Assembly (NCBI RefSeq): GCF_024295625.1
Contig: NZ_JANCOJ010000002.1
Coordinates: 248,001 to 312,000 of the forward strand
Length of the DNA: 64,000 nt
Direction: 5' to 3'
From: Streptococcus sp. CF8_St5-11
Lineage (GTDB): Bacteria > Bacillota > Bacilli > Lactobacillales > Streptococcaceae
Positions within the stretch are counted from its first letter, which is position 1, and the number at the start of each line of letters is the position of its first letter. A model generated the notes under the pieces. The model worked only from the letters and a program-made list of their open reading frames with translations, made no database searches and had not been told where the DNA came from. The translations under genes and the position numbers were made by a program. Positions 15,930 through 25,888 of the stretch are shown here, piece by piece.

Positions 15930-15958
15930 TTTACTTTTACTAACTTTTAGTATAAAAT
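15930..15958 (+). promoter_or_regulatory. probable promoter of dnaG-rpoD
   Basis: TTTACT at 15930-15935, 17 bases, TAAAAT at 15953-15958, upstream of dnaG in an AT-rich stretch. Confidence 0.55.
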
Positions 15959-15996
15959 ATAAAGTGATAATCTATGGTAAAATGGAGGCACTGTTT

Positions 15997-17775
15997 ATGG
16001 TTGATAAAGAGCTGATTGCAGAAATTAAAAACAGTGTAAACATTGTTGAAGTCATTGGAGAAGTTGTTTCTTTGACCAAGGCTGGCCGTAACTTTTTAGG
16101 CCTCTGTCCTTTTCATGGTGAAAAGACTCCCTCCTTTAATGTCGTTGAAGACAAGCAGTTTTACCATTGTTTCGGATGTGGTCGCTCTGGAGATGTCTTT
16201 AAGTTTATTGAGGACTACCGTGGAGTCGCTTTTATGGATGCGGTTCAGATCGTAGCAGAAAAAGCGGGTATTGCGCTTCAGTACCAAGCAAGGCCGGCTC
16301 AACCAACGTCTATCAATCCCAACCAAGAACTTTATGAGATTCATCAGGAAGCCAGTAAGTTCTACCAGGCGATTCTGATGACGACAAAGATGGGAGAAGA
16401 AGCGCGAAATTATCTGCATGAACGTGGACTGACGGATGAGGTCATCCGACATTTTCAATTGGGCTTAGCCCCAGCAGAAGGGAATTATCTCTATCGAAAT
16501 CTCTCTGAGAAGTTCTCTGAGAAAGTGATTACCGATTCGGGGTTATTCACAATCTCAGATACTGGAACAGTTTTTGATGCCTTTCAGGATCGGATTATGT
16601 TTCCTTTGACGGATGATAGTGGACGTGTCATTGCTTTTTCTGGTAGGCTGTGGCAACTAACGGATGATGGCAGTCATCAAGCCAAGTACAAGAATAGTCG
16701 AAGTACCCGTCTATTTAATAAGAGTTATGAACTTTATCATTTGGATCAAGCGAAGACGAGCGCCAAAAAGCAACATGAAATGTATATCATGGAAGGCTTT
16801 ATGGATGTCATTGCGGCTTATCGAGCTGGGATTGAAAATGCAGTCGCCTCTATGGGGACAGCCTTGACACCAGAGCACGTCCAGCACCTGTCTCATTTTA
16901 CCAAAAAGGTCATTCTGACCTATGATGGGGATAAGGCGGGACTTGAAGCAACCGCTAAGGCCTTGGATGTCTTGCAGGATCTGGAGTTGGAGATCGTCCG
17001 TATCCCTGATCAGATGGATCCCGATGAGTACCTCAAAAAGACCTCCCCAGAAGATCTAGCTTCCCTCTTGAAGAATTCGCGGATCAGTAAGGTTGAATTC
17101 TTGATGCACTACTGGAAACCCCAGTATATTGAGAACTTGCAGGCACAGATTGAGTTTGTCGAGAAGCTGGCACCGATGATCGCCCAGACGCGCTCCATCA
17201 CAGCGCAAAACACCTATATTTATAAGTTGGCAGATTTATTGCCAGACTTTGATTATTTGCAGATTGAGCAGATTGTCAATAATAGTCGCTTGCATCAACG
17301 GCAGGAGGATCAAAGTGGTGGACGATCAAGAACGTCGAATTTTTCAGTCGATCTCCTGCCTAATCGTGGGATGACGCGCTTGATCAAGGCGGAAAATCAT
17401 TTATTAAGTAGGATGAAAGATTTTCCAATGGTGCTCAATGATTACCGTTTGCGACCTGATTTTGTCTTTGACACACCGGAGTTACAGATCTTGTACCAAT
17501 TACTCTGTCAAAATGGAGAAGTCACATCTCAGGATTTGTCCGAGCAACCTGAAGGGATCCAGCACGCCTGGTACCGGATGTTAGAAGAAGATTTGCCAGA
17601 AGAGATAGCGGATGGTGAATTAGAAGAAGTGGAAGAGACGCGAAATCGTGAGCTTCTTCGCAAAGAAAGTCAACAAATTGGAAATAAAGTGAAGGAAGCT
17701 TCCTCGACAGGGGATGCGGAAAAAGCTTTATTGGAACTCGAGCGTTTGATCGCTCAAAAAAGAAGAATGGAGTAG
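15997..17775 (+). CDS. dnaG: DNA primase DnaG
   Basis: 592 residues from ATG 15997, chosen because GGAGG sits 8 bases upstream and [20 protein letters not shown] is the usual beginning. The frame is open further upstream but reaches into the promoter. The zinc-binding CHC2 domain (C37, H40, C58, C61) is followed by the RNA polymerase/TOPRIM core ([16 protein letters not shown]) and a C-terminal helicase-binding domain. It makes RNA primers at the replication fork with DnaB/DnaC helicase. rpoD follows after two bases. Confidence 0.97.
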   Translation: MVDKELIAEIKNSVNIVEVIGEVVSLTKAGRNFLGLCPFHGEKTPSFNVVEDKQFYHCFGCGRSGDVFKFIEDYRGVAFMDAVQIVAEKAGIALQYQARPAQPTSINPNQELYEIHQEASKFYQAILMTTKMGEEARNYLHERGLTDEVIRHFQLGLAPAEGNYLYRNLSEKFSEKVITDSGLFTISDTGTVFDAFQDRIMFPLTDDSGRVIAFSGRLWQLTDDGSHQAKYKNSRSTRLFNKSYELYHLDQAKTSAKKQHEMYIMEGFMDVIAAYRAGIENAVASMGTALTPEHVQHLSHFTKKVILTYDGDKAGLEATAKALDVLQDLELEIVRIPDQMDPDEYLKKTSPEDLASLLKNSRISKVEFLMHYWKPQYIENLQAQIEFVEKLAPMIAQTRSITAQNTYIYKLADLLPDFDYLQIEQIVNNSRLHQRQEDQSGGRSRTSNFSVDLLPNRGMTRLIKAENHLLSRMKDFPMVLNDYRLRPDFVFDTPELQILYQLLCQNGEVTSQDLSEQPEGIQHAWYRMLEEDLPEEIADGELEEVEETRNRELLRKESQQIGNKVKEASSTGDAEKALLELERLIAQKRRME

Positions 17776-17777
17776 GA

Positions 17778-18887
17778 ATGGCTAAAGAACAAAAAGATAT
17801 TACAACATTGGACGTTCAAATTGCAGAGTTTATTCGCAGCCACAAGAAAAGTGGAACTGCAACAGATGATGAAATTAATGACAAGTTGGTTATTCCATTC
17901 ACACTAGATGCAGATGGGATTGAAGATCTTTTGCAACGTATTCAAGATGCAGGAATTTCGATCACGGATAAAGATGGTAACCCAAGTGCGCGTGTGTTGA
18001 ACAATGAAGAAGAGCCAGAATTGTCAGATGAGGAATTGCTTGGAAGCAACTCTGCCAAGGTCAACGACCCAGTACGGATGTACTTGAAAGAAATTGGGGT
18101 TGTTCCTCTTTTGACCAATGAAGAAGAACAAGAATTGGCTATCTTAGTGGAACAAGGTGACTTGGAAGCCAAGCAACGTCTTGCAGAAGCCAACCTTCGT
18201 TTGGTTGTATCCATTGCGAAACGTTACGTTGGTCGTGGAATGCAATTTTTGGATTTGATCCAAGAAGGAAATATGGGCTTGATGAAGGCCGTTGATAAGT
18301 TTGACTATACCAAAGGGTTCAAGTTCTCTACCTATGCTACTTGGTGGATTCGTCAGGCTATCACTCGTGCCATTGCAGACCAAGCACGGACCATTCGGAT
18401 CCCTGTTCACATGGTGGAAACCATTAACAAGTTGGTTCGTGAACAACGCAATCTCTTGCAAGAATTGGGACAAGACCCAACGCCTGAACAAATCGCTGAA
18501 CGCATGGATATGACGCCTGATAAGGTGCGCGAAATCTTGAAGATTGCCCAAGAGCCTGTTTCTTTGGAAACGCCAATCGGGGAAGAAGACGATAGCCATT
18601 TGGGAGATTTCATCGAAGATGAAGTGATTGAAAATCCAGTAGACTACACCACTCGTGTGGTTCTACGTGAACAATTAGATGAAGTCCTCGATACCCTGAC
18701 AGACCGTGAAGAAAACGTCCTTCGTTTACGTTTCGGTTTGGATGATGGAAAAATGCGGACCTTGGAAGATGTGGGTAAAGTCTTCAACGTGACCCGTGAA
18801 CGGATCCGTCAGATCGAAGCCAAAGCCCTCCGCAAACTCCGCCACCCAAGCAGAAGCAAACCATTGCGTGATTTTATTGAGGATTAA
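17778..18887 (+). CDS. rpoD: primary sigma factor RpoD (sigma-A)
   Basis: 369 residues, typical of streptococcal sigma-A. Region 1.1 is at the N-terminus; regions 1.2-2 contain [11 protein letters not shown] and the -10 recognition helix [16 protein letters not shown]; regions 3 and 4 end with [20 protein letters not shown], the -35 recognition helix. It directs RNA polymerase to housekeeping promoters. GGAGTAGGA, inside the end of dnaG, is its SD, so the two genes are coupled. A terminator overlaps the stop codon. Confidence 0.98.
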   Translation: MAKEQKDITTLDVQIAEFIRSHKKSGTATDDEINDKLVIPFTLDADGIEDLLQRIQDAGISITDKDGNPSARVLNNEEEPELSDEELLGSNSAKVNDPVRMYLKEIGVVPLLTNEEEQELAILVEQGDLEAKQRLAEANLRLVVSIAKRYVGRGMQFLDLIQEGNMGLMKAVDKFDYTKGFKFSTYATWWIRQAITRAIADQARTIRIPVHMVETINKLVREQRNLLQELGQDPTPEQIAERMDMTPDKVREILKIAQEPVSLETPIGEEDDSHLGDFIEDEVIENPVDYTTRVVLREQLDEVLDTLTDREENVLRLRFGLDDGKMRTLEDVGKVFNVTRERIRQIEAKALRKLRHPSRSKPLRDFIED

Positions 18888-18910
18888 AAAGATCCTGTGG
18901 ATCTTTTTAA
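18884..18910 (+). terminator. terminator of dnaG-rpoD
   Basis: TTAAAAAGATCC, loop TGT, GGATCTTTTTAA: a 12-bp perfect stem whose left arm includes the rpoD stop codon. Confidence 0.9.
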
Positions 18911-18962
18911 CCCGAGCCAAGAAATTCTATCGAGAGTAACATAACAAAAAAGGAAGTGTCAT

Positions 18963-19292
18963 ATGGCATATACAACTGAGCAAATTGAAGAAATTAAAAA
19001 TAAAATCTTAAATGCTTTGGAAGAGGTAATCGATCCTGAGCTTGGGATTGACATTGTTAATTTAGGTCTTGTTTACGAGATCCATTTTGATGGTGAAACT
19101 GGAGCGACCATTATTGATATGACGCTAACGACCATGGGATGTCCATTAGCGGATCTTCTGACAGATCAGATTCATGATGTTTTAGCAGAAGTAGAAGAAG
19201 TGACATCGGTGGATGTGAAGTTGGTCTGGTATCCTGCTTGGACGGTTGAAAAAATGAGCCGCTATGCACGGATTGCACTTGGAATTAGTTAA
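18963..19292 (+). CDS. MIP18/DUF59 family Fe-S assembly factor (SufT-like)
   Basis: 109 residues. EEVIDPELGIDIVNLGLVYEI and TTMGCPLADLLTDQI are the DUF59 signatures; the Cys in GCPLAD is the conserved residue of the family. Such proteins (SufT, PaaD-like) help mature Fe-S enzymes in the cytosol. It has an AAGGAAG ribosome site and its own strong hairpin downstream. Here it stands as a single-gene unit behind rpoD. Confidence 0.92.
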   Translation: MAYTTEQIEEIKNKILNALEEVIDPELGIDIVNLGLVYEIHFDGETGATIIDMTLTTMGCPLADLLTDQIHDVLAEVEEVTSVDVKLVWYPAWTVEKMSRYARIALGIS

Positions 19293-19308
19293 ACATTCTA
19301 TTCATCAA

Positions 19309-19350
19309 AACAAATCAGAGGTTGGGGGCTTCCCTAACCTCTGATTTGTT
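19309..19350. terminator. long hairpin terminator
   Basis: AACAAATCAGAGGTT (19309-19323) pairs perfectly with AACCTCTGATTTGTT (19336-19350), with GGG/CCC extending toward the loop. The T-run is short, but the stem is the longest simple one here. Confidence 0.75.
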
Positions 19351-19391
19351 TACATCTGTATTTTTGAACAACCATTTTCAAATTCTTAGCA

Positions 19392-19406
19392 AATTTTCAG
19401 ATAAAG
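19392..19406 (+). promoter_or_regulatory. possible CodY-box-like motif
   Basis: AATTTTCAGATAAAG agrees at 12 of 15 positions with the consensus AATTTTCWGAAAATT and abuts the -35 of the following promoter. A candidate only; such AT-rich matches also occur by chance. Confidence 0.3.
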
Positions 19407-19435
19407 TTGCAATCATCAAGAGGACAAGGTATAAT
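19407..19435 (+). promoter_or_regulatory. promoter of the ABC transporter pair
   Basis: TTGCAA at 19407-19412, 17-base spacer, consensus TATAAT at 19430-19435, about 30 bases before the ATP-binding gene. Confidence 0.88.
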
Positions 19436-19464
19436 AGCATAAATAGAAAATAAAGGAGATTTAC

Positions 19465-20172
19465 ATGAATCAGTATCCTTTGGTCTACTTGGACCATGTG
19501 ACAAAGAATTATGGGCATGAAGTTGCTCTCATGGATGTTAGTTTGAACATCCAACCTGGCCGTATTATTGGCCTTTTGGGGCCTAATGGTAGCGGGAAAA
19601 CAACCATCATTAAATTGATTAATGGTTTGTTGCAACCAAGCCTTGGAAATATCTATATTCATGGGCAATTACCATCCCCAGCTTCTAAAAAAGTTGTTTC
19701 CTATTTGCCGGATACGACTTATCTGAGTGAAAATATAAAAATTAGTGATGCTATTAGCTATTTCCAAGATTTTTATGCAGATTTTAATGTCCAACGAGCT
19801 TACCAATTGCTCAACGATTTGCATTTGCATCCAAATCAAAAATTGAATAGCCTTTCAAAAGGGAACAAGGAAAAAGTACAATTGATTTTGGTGATGAGTC
19901 GTGAAGCTGACTTGTATGTCCTTGATGAACCAATCGGTGGGGTCGACCCAGCAGCGCGTGATTATATTTTGCGGACCATTATTCAAAACAGACGTCCAAA
20001 CTCTTCTGTCTTGATTTCTACTCACTTGATTGCGGATATTGAGCAAGTTTTGGATGAAGCGATTTTCATCAACCAAGGAAGAATCCTCTTGCATGAAAAT
20101 ACGACTGTTTTGCGCAATCAACACGGAAAATCAATCGATGAGATCTTCCGTGATCAATTCCGTGTTTATTAG
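19465..20172 (+). CDS. ABC transporter ATP-binding protein
   Basis: 235 residues. Walker A GPNGSGKTT is at about 37-45. The signature is SLSKGNKEKVQ rather than the canonical LSGGQ, a form common in the YtrB/bacitracin-type ABC-2 family. Walker B is LYVLDEPIGGVDP and the H-loop STHL. It pairs with the membrane protein starting 10 bases after its stop. The cargo (peptide antibiotic, lipid or other) cannot be read from sequence. RBS AAAGGAG. Confidence 0.9.
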   Translation: MNQYPLVYLDHVTKNYGHEVALMDVSLNIQPGRIIGLLGPNGSGKTTIIKLINGLLQPSLGNIYIHGQLPSPASKKVVSYLPDTTYLSENIKISDAISYFQDFYADFNVQRAYQLLNDLHLHPNQKLNSLSKGNKEKVQLILVMSREADLYVLDEPIGGVDPAARDYILRTIIQNRRPNSSVLISTHLIADIEQVLDEAIFINQGRILLHENTTVLRNQHGKSIDEIFRDQFRVY

Positions 20173-20181
20173 GAGGACCCC

Positions 20182-20976
20182 ATGTTTGGTAAATTATTAA
20201 AATATGAATTTAAATCGACAGCTAAGTGGTATTTATTGATCACCCTGATCGCACTAGGTTTGTCAGTGATTACAGGTGTTATTGGTGGAAGTGCTACAAA
20301 CGGTTTTGTGGATATGGAAACCAATAGTATGCAAATCATAACTGGGACTCTTGGGATTCTCATTTTTGGAGGAGTCATTGGTCTTTATCTTAGTAACTAC
20401 TATATTATTATTCGTCGTTTCTATTCCAACTTATACGGACGTGAAGGTTACTTGACCTGGACCCTTCCAGCTAGCCCTCATGCGATCATTTTGTCTAAAT
20501 TTGTGGGAGCTTTAGTAGCGAGTCTTTACTGCCTATTCCTTCTATTTTTTAGTGGTTTTATCACAATTATTGTGATGGGCGCTGTCATTGGACAAGACCT
20601 CTCTCCTGTATTTAGTATTATCGCTGAGGCTTTTAGTCATTCTATTGCTTATTGGATTATCATCTGGTGGATTTTTACCACAGCTTCAGGAATCTTACTA
20701 TTTTATGTATCAATCGCACTTGGCCAACTGTTCCAAAATCGTCGTGGATTGAAGGCTATTCTGTTTTTCTTTCTCTTGTGTATTGTGTTAAGTATCATAG
20801 GTACAGCAGTCAATCCATTAAAAGATTCATATGCTGTCGGATATGCATTGGTTTATGGAAATATTGATGATTTTGGACCAAACTTCATCCCAGGTCTCAT
20901 TTATGAAGTTATTAAGATTGTTTCTATGTACTTCACCATTCACTACATCAGCAAGTACAAGTTGAATCTTCAATAA
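20182..20976 (+). CDS. ABC-2 type permease
   Basis: 264 residues with about six hydrophobic segments. The start MFGKLLKYEFKSTAKWYL is typical of ABC-2 permeases, which begin with an amphipathic stretch. It forms the membrane half of the transporter encoded just upstream (SD AGGAGG between the genes). A large terminator follows, so this is a two-gene operon. No regulator gene is adjacent. Confidence 0.88.
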   Translation: MFGKLLKYEFKSTAKWYLLITLIALGLSVITGVIGGSATNGFVDMETNSMQIITGTLGILIFGGVIGLYLSNYYIIIRRFYSNLYGREGYLTWTLPASPHAIILSKFVGALVASLYCLFLLFFSGFITIIVMGAVIGQDLSPVFSIIAEAFSHSIAYWIIIWWIFTTASGILLFYVSIALGQLFQNRRGLKAILFFFLLCIVLSIIGTAVNPLKDSYAVGYALVYGNIDDFGPNFIPGLIYEVIKIVSMYFTIHYISKYKLNLQ

Positions 20977-20983
20977 TAACAGC

Positions 20984-21032
20984 AAATTGAGCAAGGAGCT
21001 TCCCAGTGGAAGCCTTCTTGTTCAATTTTTTT
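20984..21032 (+). terminator. terminator of ABC transporter operon
   Basis: AAATTGA ... TCAATTT outer stem with AAG/CTT and AGCTTCC/GGAAGC inner pairs, followed by TTTTTTT. Seven T directly after the stem make it strong. Confidence 0.85.
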
Positions 21033-21035
21033 CTT

Positions 21036-21064
21036 TTGCATTTTTAGCTACATTTTGATATACT
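21036..21064 (+). promoter_or_regulatory. promoter of ssrA
   Basis: TTGCAT at 21036-21041, 17-base spacer, TATACT at 21059-21064, with about 15 bases before the mature tmRNA 5' end, which RNase P would then trim. Confidence 0.82.
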
Positions 21065-21079
21065 AATTGTATTCGTTTT

Positions 21080-21425
21080 GGGGTCGTTACGGATTCGACA
21101 GGCATTATGAGGTATATTTTGCAACTCATCTAGCGGATGTAAAACGCCAGTTAAATATAACTGCAAAAAATAATAATTCTTACGCTTTAGCTGCCTAAAC
21201 ACCAGCAGGCGTGACCCGATTCGAATCGCTCGTGTTTGATGACAGGTCTTAATTTTAGCGAGATACGATCTAACTTTGTCTAGAAGTTAGATAAGAGATT
21301 GATAGACTCGCAGGTACAGGACTTGAGTTATGTGTCATGTAGCTGTTAAAAGAAGACATAACCTATGGTTGTAGACAAATATGCTGGCAGGTGTTTGGAC
21401 GTGGGTTCGACTCCCACCGGCTCCA
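21080..21425 (+). ncRNA. ssrA: transfer-messenger RNA (tmRNA)
   Basis: 346 nt. The 5' end GGGGTCGTTACGGATTCGAC and the 3' end with GGTTCGACTCCCACC-GGCTCCA form the alanyl-tRNA-like half, with CCA encoded. The resume codon is GCA at 21163; the tag reads AKNNNSYALAA and ends at TAA 21196-21198, giving (A)AKNNNSYALAA on tagged proteins. Pseudoknot-forming repeats lie between. It rescues ribosomes stalled on broken mRNA with SmpB. The tag is of streptococcal type. Own promoter upstream; tRNA-Ser follows 11 bases later. Confidence 0.98.
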
Positions 21426-21436
21426 TATATAGTTTT

Positions 21437-21524
21437 GGAAGATTACTCAAGAGGCTTAAGAGGCCGTGTTGGAAACGCGGTAGGCGTGTAATAGCGTGCG
21501 TGGGTTCGAATCCCATGTCTTCCG
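21437..21524 (+). tRNA. tRNA-Ser (anticodon GGA)
   Basis: 88 nt. The acceptor stem GGAAGAT pairs with GTCTTCC (one G-T) before the discriminator G, which is usual for tRNA-Ser. Anticodon loop TTGGAAA sits between CCGTG and CGCGG, giving anticodon GGA (codons UCC and UCU). A long variable arm, as in class II tRNAs, and GGTTCGAAT in the T loop are present. CCA is not encoded. It probably shares the ssrA transcript. Confidence 0.95.
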
Positions 21525-21619
21525 TTGTTGAGACATCATTGTGTAGCAGTGGTGTTTTTTTGTACAAAAAGGAGTGACCAAAGGAGGCACCAAAATAGAC
21601 AATGCAGAAAGGAGAAAAA

Positions 21620-24600
21620 GTGATTACACAGCTAGATACCAAATCAGTCTATACCTTTATGGAAAGTCTTGTGACCATAAAAGACTATGTCCAAGTGGCT
21701 AAAAGCATGGGGTATGGCGCATTGGGAATCATGGATGTAGATAATTTGTATGGTGCTTATGAATTTATCGAAGCCTGTCAGGCCCACAACCTCAGCCCCT
21801 TGGTCGGTTTAGAAATTGGACTAAAAGTAGACAATGAAACAATTCCGTTTCGGATGATCGCCCTGTCAACGAAAGGCTACCAGAATCTGATGAAGATGTC
21901 GACCGTCAAAATGATGGGGAAGAGCAATTGGGAGGATGTAAAGCACCTTACAGAAGGAGTAGCGGTCATTGTCCCAGCGCCTTTTGCTAGTGAAGACATA
22001 CCGCTTGGTCTAGATTACTTCATCGGAGTTTTTGCCGATACGCCGGACCAAGAGTTTAGCCACCCTGTGCTTCCTCTTCATACTGTGCGTTTTTTTGAGG
22101 CGGAAGATATGGAAGCCATGCAGATGCTCGCGGCCATCAAGGACAATCAAAGCTTGACAGAAACAGGACAAATTGATCCTAGAACTGTCCTAAAAACTCC
22201 TCAGGAGTTACAGAATGATTTTGCTGAGCGATTTCCTCAAGCCATCACAAATCTTGAAAAACTTGTCCAAGGGATTCAATACGACATTGATACTCAGTTG
22301 AAATTGCCTCGCTTCAATCCTCAGAAACCAGCTGTTGAGGAATTGAGAGAATTAGCCCAAGCCGGTCTTCTTCGAAAGAACTTGACTAGTCCGGTCTATC
22401 AAGAACGTTTGGAGCATGAATTAGACATAATTCACCAAATGGGCTTTGATGATTATTTCTTGATTGTCTGGGATCTTCTTCGTTTCGGACGAAGTCAGGG
22501 ATATTATATGGGAATGGGGCGTGGGTCTGCTGTAGGCTCACTGGTAGCTTATACCCTGGAGATTACAGGGATTGATCCAGTGGAGAAGAACCTTCTGTTT
22601 GAGCGCTTTTTAAATGTGGAGCGCTATACCATGCCGGATATTGATATTGATATTCCTGATATCTATCGTCCAGAATTTATCCGTTATGTGAGAGACCGTT
22701 ATGGGAGTTACCATGCGGCTCAGATCGTGACCTTTTCAACCTTTGGGGCCAAACAAGCCATTCGAGATGTCTTCAAACGTTTTGGGGTACCAGAGTACGA
22801 ATTGACCTCTATTACCAAGCGGATTGGTTTTAGGGATACACTGACGACTGCTTATGAACAGAATCTAGCTTTTCGACAAGTGATTCATAGCCGAGCAGAA
22901 TTTGAGCGTGGCTTTGAAATTGCTAAAAGAATTGAAGGCCAACCAAGACAGACCTCTATCCATGCGGCTGGGGTTGTGATGAGTGACCAGGATTTGACGG
23001 ATCACATTCCTCTCAAGTATGGAGAAGACATGTTTGTCACCCAGTATGATGCCCATGCGGTTGAAGCCAATGGTCTGTTGAAGATGGACTTTTTGGGTCT
23101 GCGAAATTTAACCTTTGTTCAGAAAATGAAGGAAGCCGTCTATGAAAAGTACCAAGAAGAGATCGTGATTGAAGCCATTGATTTAGAAGATCCAGAAACC
23201 TTGGCCTTGTTTGCTGCAGGGGATACCAAGGGGATTTTCCAATTTGAACAGGCTGGAGCCATTCGCCTCTTGAGACGAGTGAGACCCAATCATTTCGAAG
23301 AAGTGGTAGCGACCACCTCTCTCAATCGTCCAGGAGCTAGTGATTACATTGACAATTTCGTCAAAAGAAAGCACGGCCAAGAAAAAGTTGAGATTTTAGA
23401 TCCAGCTATTGAAGAAATCTTAAGGCCCACTTATGGGATCATGCTCTACCAAGAGCAGGTCATGCAGGTTGCCCAGCGTTTTGCAGGCTTTAGTCTAGGG
23501 AAAGCCGATATTTTACGTCGGGCTATGGGCAAAAAAAATGCAGCTGAAATGCATCAGATGGAAGACGATTTTGTCGCAGGTGCTCTTAAACTTGGGCATA
23601 CGGAAGAAAAAGCTAAAGAGGTCTTTGCAATCATGGAAAAATTCGCAGGCTATGGGTTTAACCGTTCCCATGCCTATGCCTATTCTGCCTTGGCCTTTCA
23701 GATGGCCTATTTCAAGGTCCATTATCCAGATGTTTTCTTTGATGTTATGCTCAATTATTCGAGCAGCGATTATCTGACAGATGCTCTCCAGTTTGATTTT
23801 AAAGTCGCGCCATTATCCATCAACACCATCCCTTACAGAGATAAGTTCCAGGATCGAAAAATCTACTTGGGAATGAAAAATATCAAGGGACTCCCGAGAG
23901 ATTTAGCGTATTGGATCATTGACAATCGTCCCTTTGAAAGTGTCGAAGATTTTATTTTACGACTCCCCAATCAGTATCATAAATTGCCTTTGTTAACACC
24001 TTTAGTGGAGCTTGGATTGTTTGATATTTTTGAAAAAAATAGGCGCAAGGTGCTTCACAATTTGCCGAATTTGTTTGTCTTTGCCGATGAGCTAGGTAGT
24101 TTATTTGCAGATTCTAACTATTCCTGGACAGAAGCAGAAGACTTTAGCCAGGCTGAAAAATATGAGAAGGAAGAGGCCATTATTGGTGTCGGGCTCAGTA
24201 CTCACCCATTGGTTGCGATTGGGCAAACGAGTCCCTATGAGATCCAACCAATTTCTCAACTCATACAAGGAGAGCAGGCACGCATTCTCATTGAGGTACA
24301 AAGCATTCGAACCATTCGAACCAAGTCAGGTGATCTCATGGCTTTCTTACAAGTCAGTGATACCAAGAAAAAATTGGATGTGACACTTTTCCCTGAAACC
24401 TACAATCGATTTTCCTCCTTGATAAAAGAAGGTGGCTTTTATTACTTGACAGGGAAGATACAAGAGCGTGATGGGCGCTTGCAGATGATTCTAGCAGAGG
24501 CGCAACTAGCGACCAATGAAAAGTTCTGGATCCAGTTGCTCGATCATCGTCAGGATAAAACGATTCTTTCTATCTTGAAAAAATATCCGGGCCCATATCC

Positions 24601-24721
24601 TGTGATATTACGCTATGAAGACGAGAAAAAAACTCTTCAATTGAGGGGCTATACAGTCCAGAAAAACAAAGAATTGGAAGATGAACTAAAGAATCTCGTT
24701 ATGAAAACGATTTATCGGTAA
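21620..24721 (+). CDS. dnaE: DNA polymerase III subunit alpha, DnaE type
   Basis: 1033 residues from GTG 21620, chosen because AAAGGAG lies six bases upstream; ATG 21602 has no SD. DnaE is the error-prone second replicase of low-GC Gram-positives, extending lagging-strand primers before PolC. Seen: a PHP domain at the N-terminus whose metal-binding His residues are lost (LDTKSVYTFM where active PHP domains have HxH), the polymerase core with GMGRGSAVGS and PDIDIDIPD (catalytic Asp triad), tandem helix-hairpin-helix and an OB domain near the C-terminus. pfkA follows. Confidence 0.96.
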   Translation: MITQLDTKSVYTFMESLVTIKDYVQVAKSMGYGALGIMDVDNLYGAYEFIEACQAHNLSPLVGLEIGLKVDNETIPFRMIALSTKGYQNLMKMSTVKMMGKSNWEDVKHLTEGVAVIVPAPFASEDIPLGLDYFIGVFADTPDQEFSHPVLPLHTVRFFEAEDMEAMQMLAAIKDNQSLTETGQIDPRTVLKTPQELQNDFAERFPQAITNLEKLVQGIQYDIDTQLKLPRFNPQKPAVEELRELAQAGLLRKNLTSPVYQERLEHELDIIHQMGFDDYFLIVWDLLRFGRSQGYYMGMGRGSAVGSLVAYTLEITGIDPVEKNLLFERFLNVERYTMPDIDIDIPDIYRPEFIRYVRDRYGSYHAAQIVTFSTFGAKQAIRDVFKRFGVPEYELTSITKRIGFRDTLTTAYEQNLAFRQVIHSRAEFERGFEIAKRIEGQPRQTSIHAAGVVMSDQDLTDHIPLKYGEDMFVTQYDAHAVEANGLLKMDFLGLRNLTFVQKMKEAVYEKYQEEIVIEAIDLEDPETLALFAAGDTKGIFQFEQAGAIRLLRRVRPNHFEEVVATTSLNRPGASDYIDNFVKRKHGQEKVEILDPAIEEILRPTYGIMLYQEQVMQVAQRFAGFSLGKADILRRAMGKKNAAEMHQMEDDFVAGALKLGHTEEKAKEVFAIMEKFAGYGFNRSHAYAYSALAFQMAYFKVHYPDVFFDVMLNYSSSDYLTDALQFDFKVAPLSINTIPYRDKFQDRKIYLGMKNIKGLPRDLAYWIIDNRPFESVEDFILRLPNQYHKLPLLTPLVELGLFDIFEKNRRKVLHNLPNLFVFADELGSLFADSNYSWTEAEDFSQAEKYEKEEAIIGVGLSTHPLVAIGQTSPYEIQPISQLIQGEQARILIEVQSIRTIRTKSGDLMAFLQVSDTKKKLDVTLFPETYNRFSSLIKEGGFYYLTGKIQERDGRLQMILAEAQLATNEKFWIQLLDHRQDKTILSILKKYPGPYPVILRYEDEKKTLQLRGYTVQKNKELEDELKNLVMKTIYR

Positions 24722-24748
24722 AAACTGCGAAAAATACGAGAATTTTAG

Positions 24749-25819
<1,071 letters not shown>

Positions 25820-25888
25820 TTTTATTTCATAAATTCGTTAACCTTGTCTTAAAAAGACAGATATATTTAAAAAGGAGTCATATATATC

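Noticed and set aside
21602-21619. ATG 21602 as start of dnaE
   Set aside because: No SD is present before it, whereas GTG 21620 follows AAAGGAG at good spacing and gives the usual 1033-residue protein.
21346-21642. Minus-strand ORF across tmRNA 3' end and tRNA-Ser
   Set aside because: It covers structural RNA genes and gives the VGVEPTS-type artefact typical of false ORFs over tRNA sequence.
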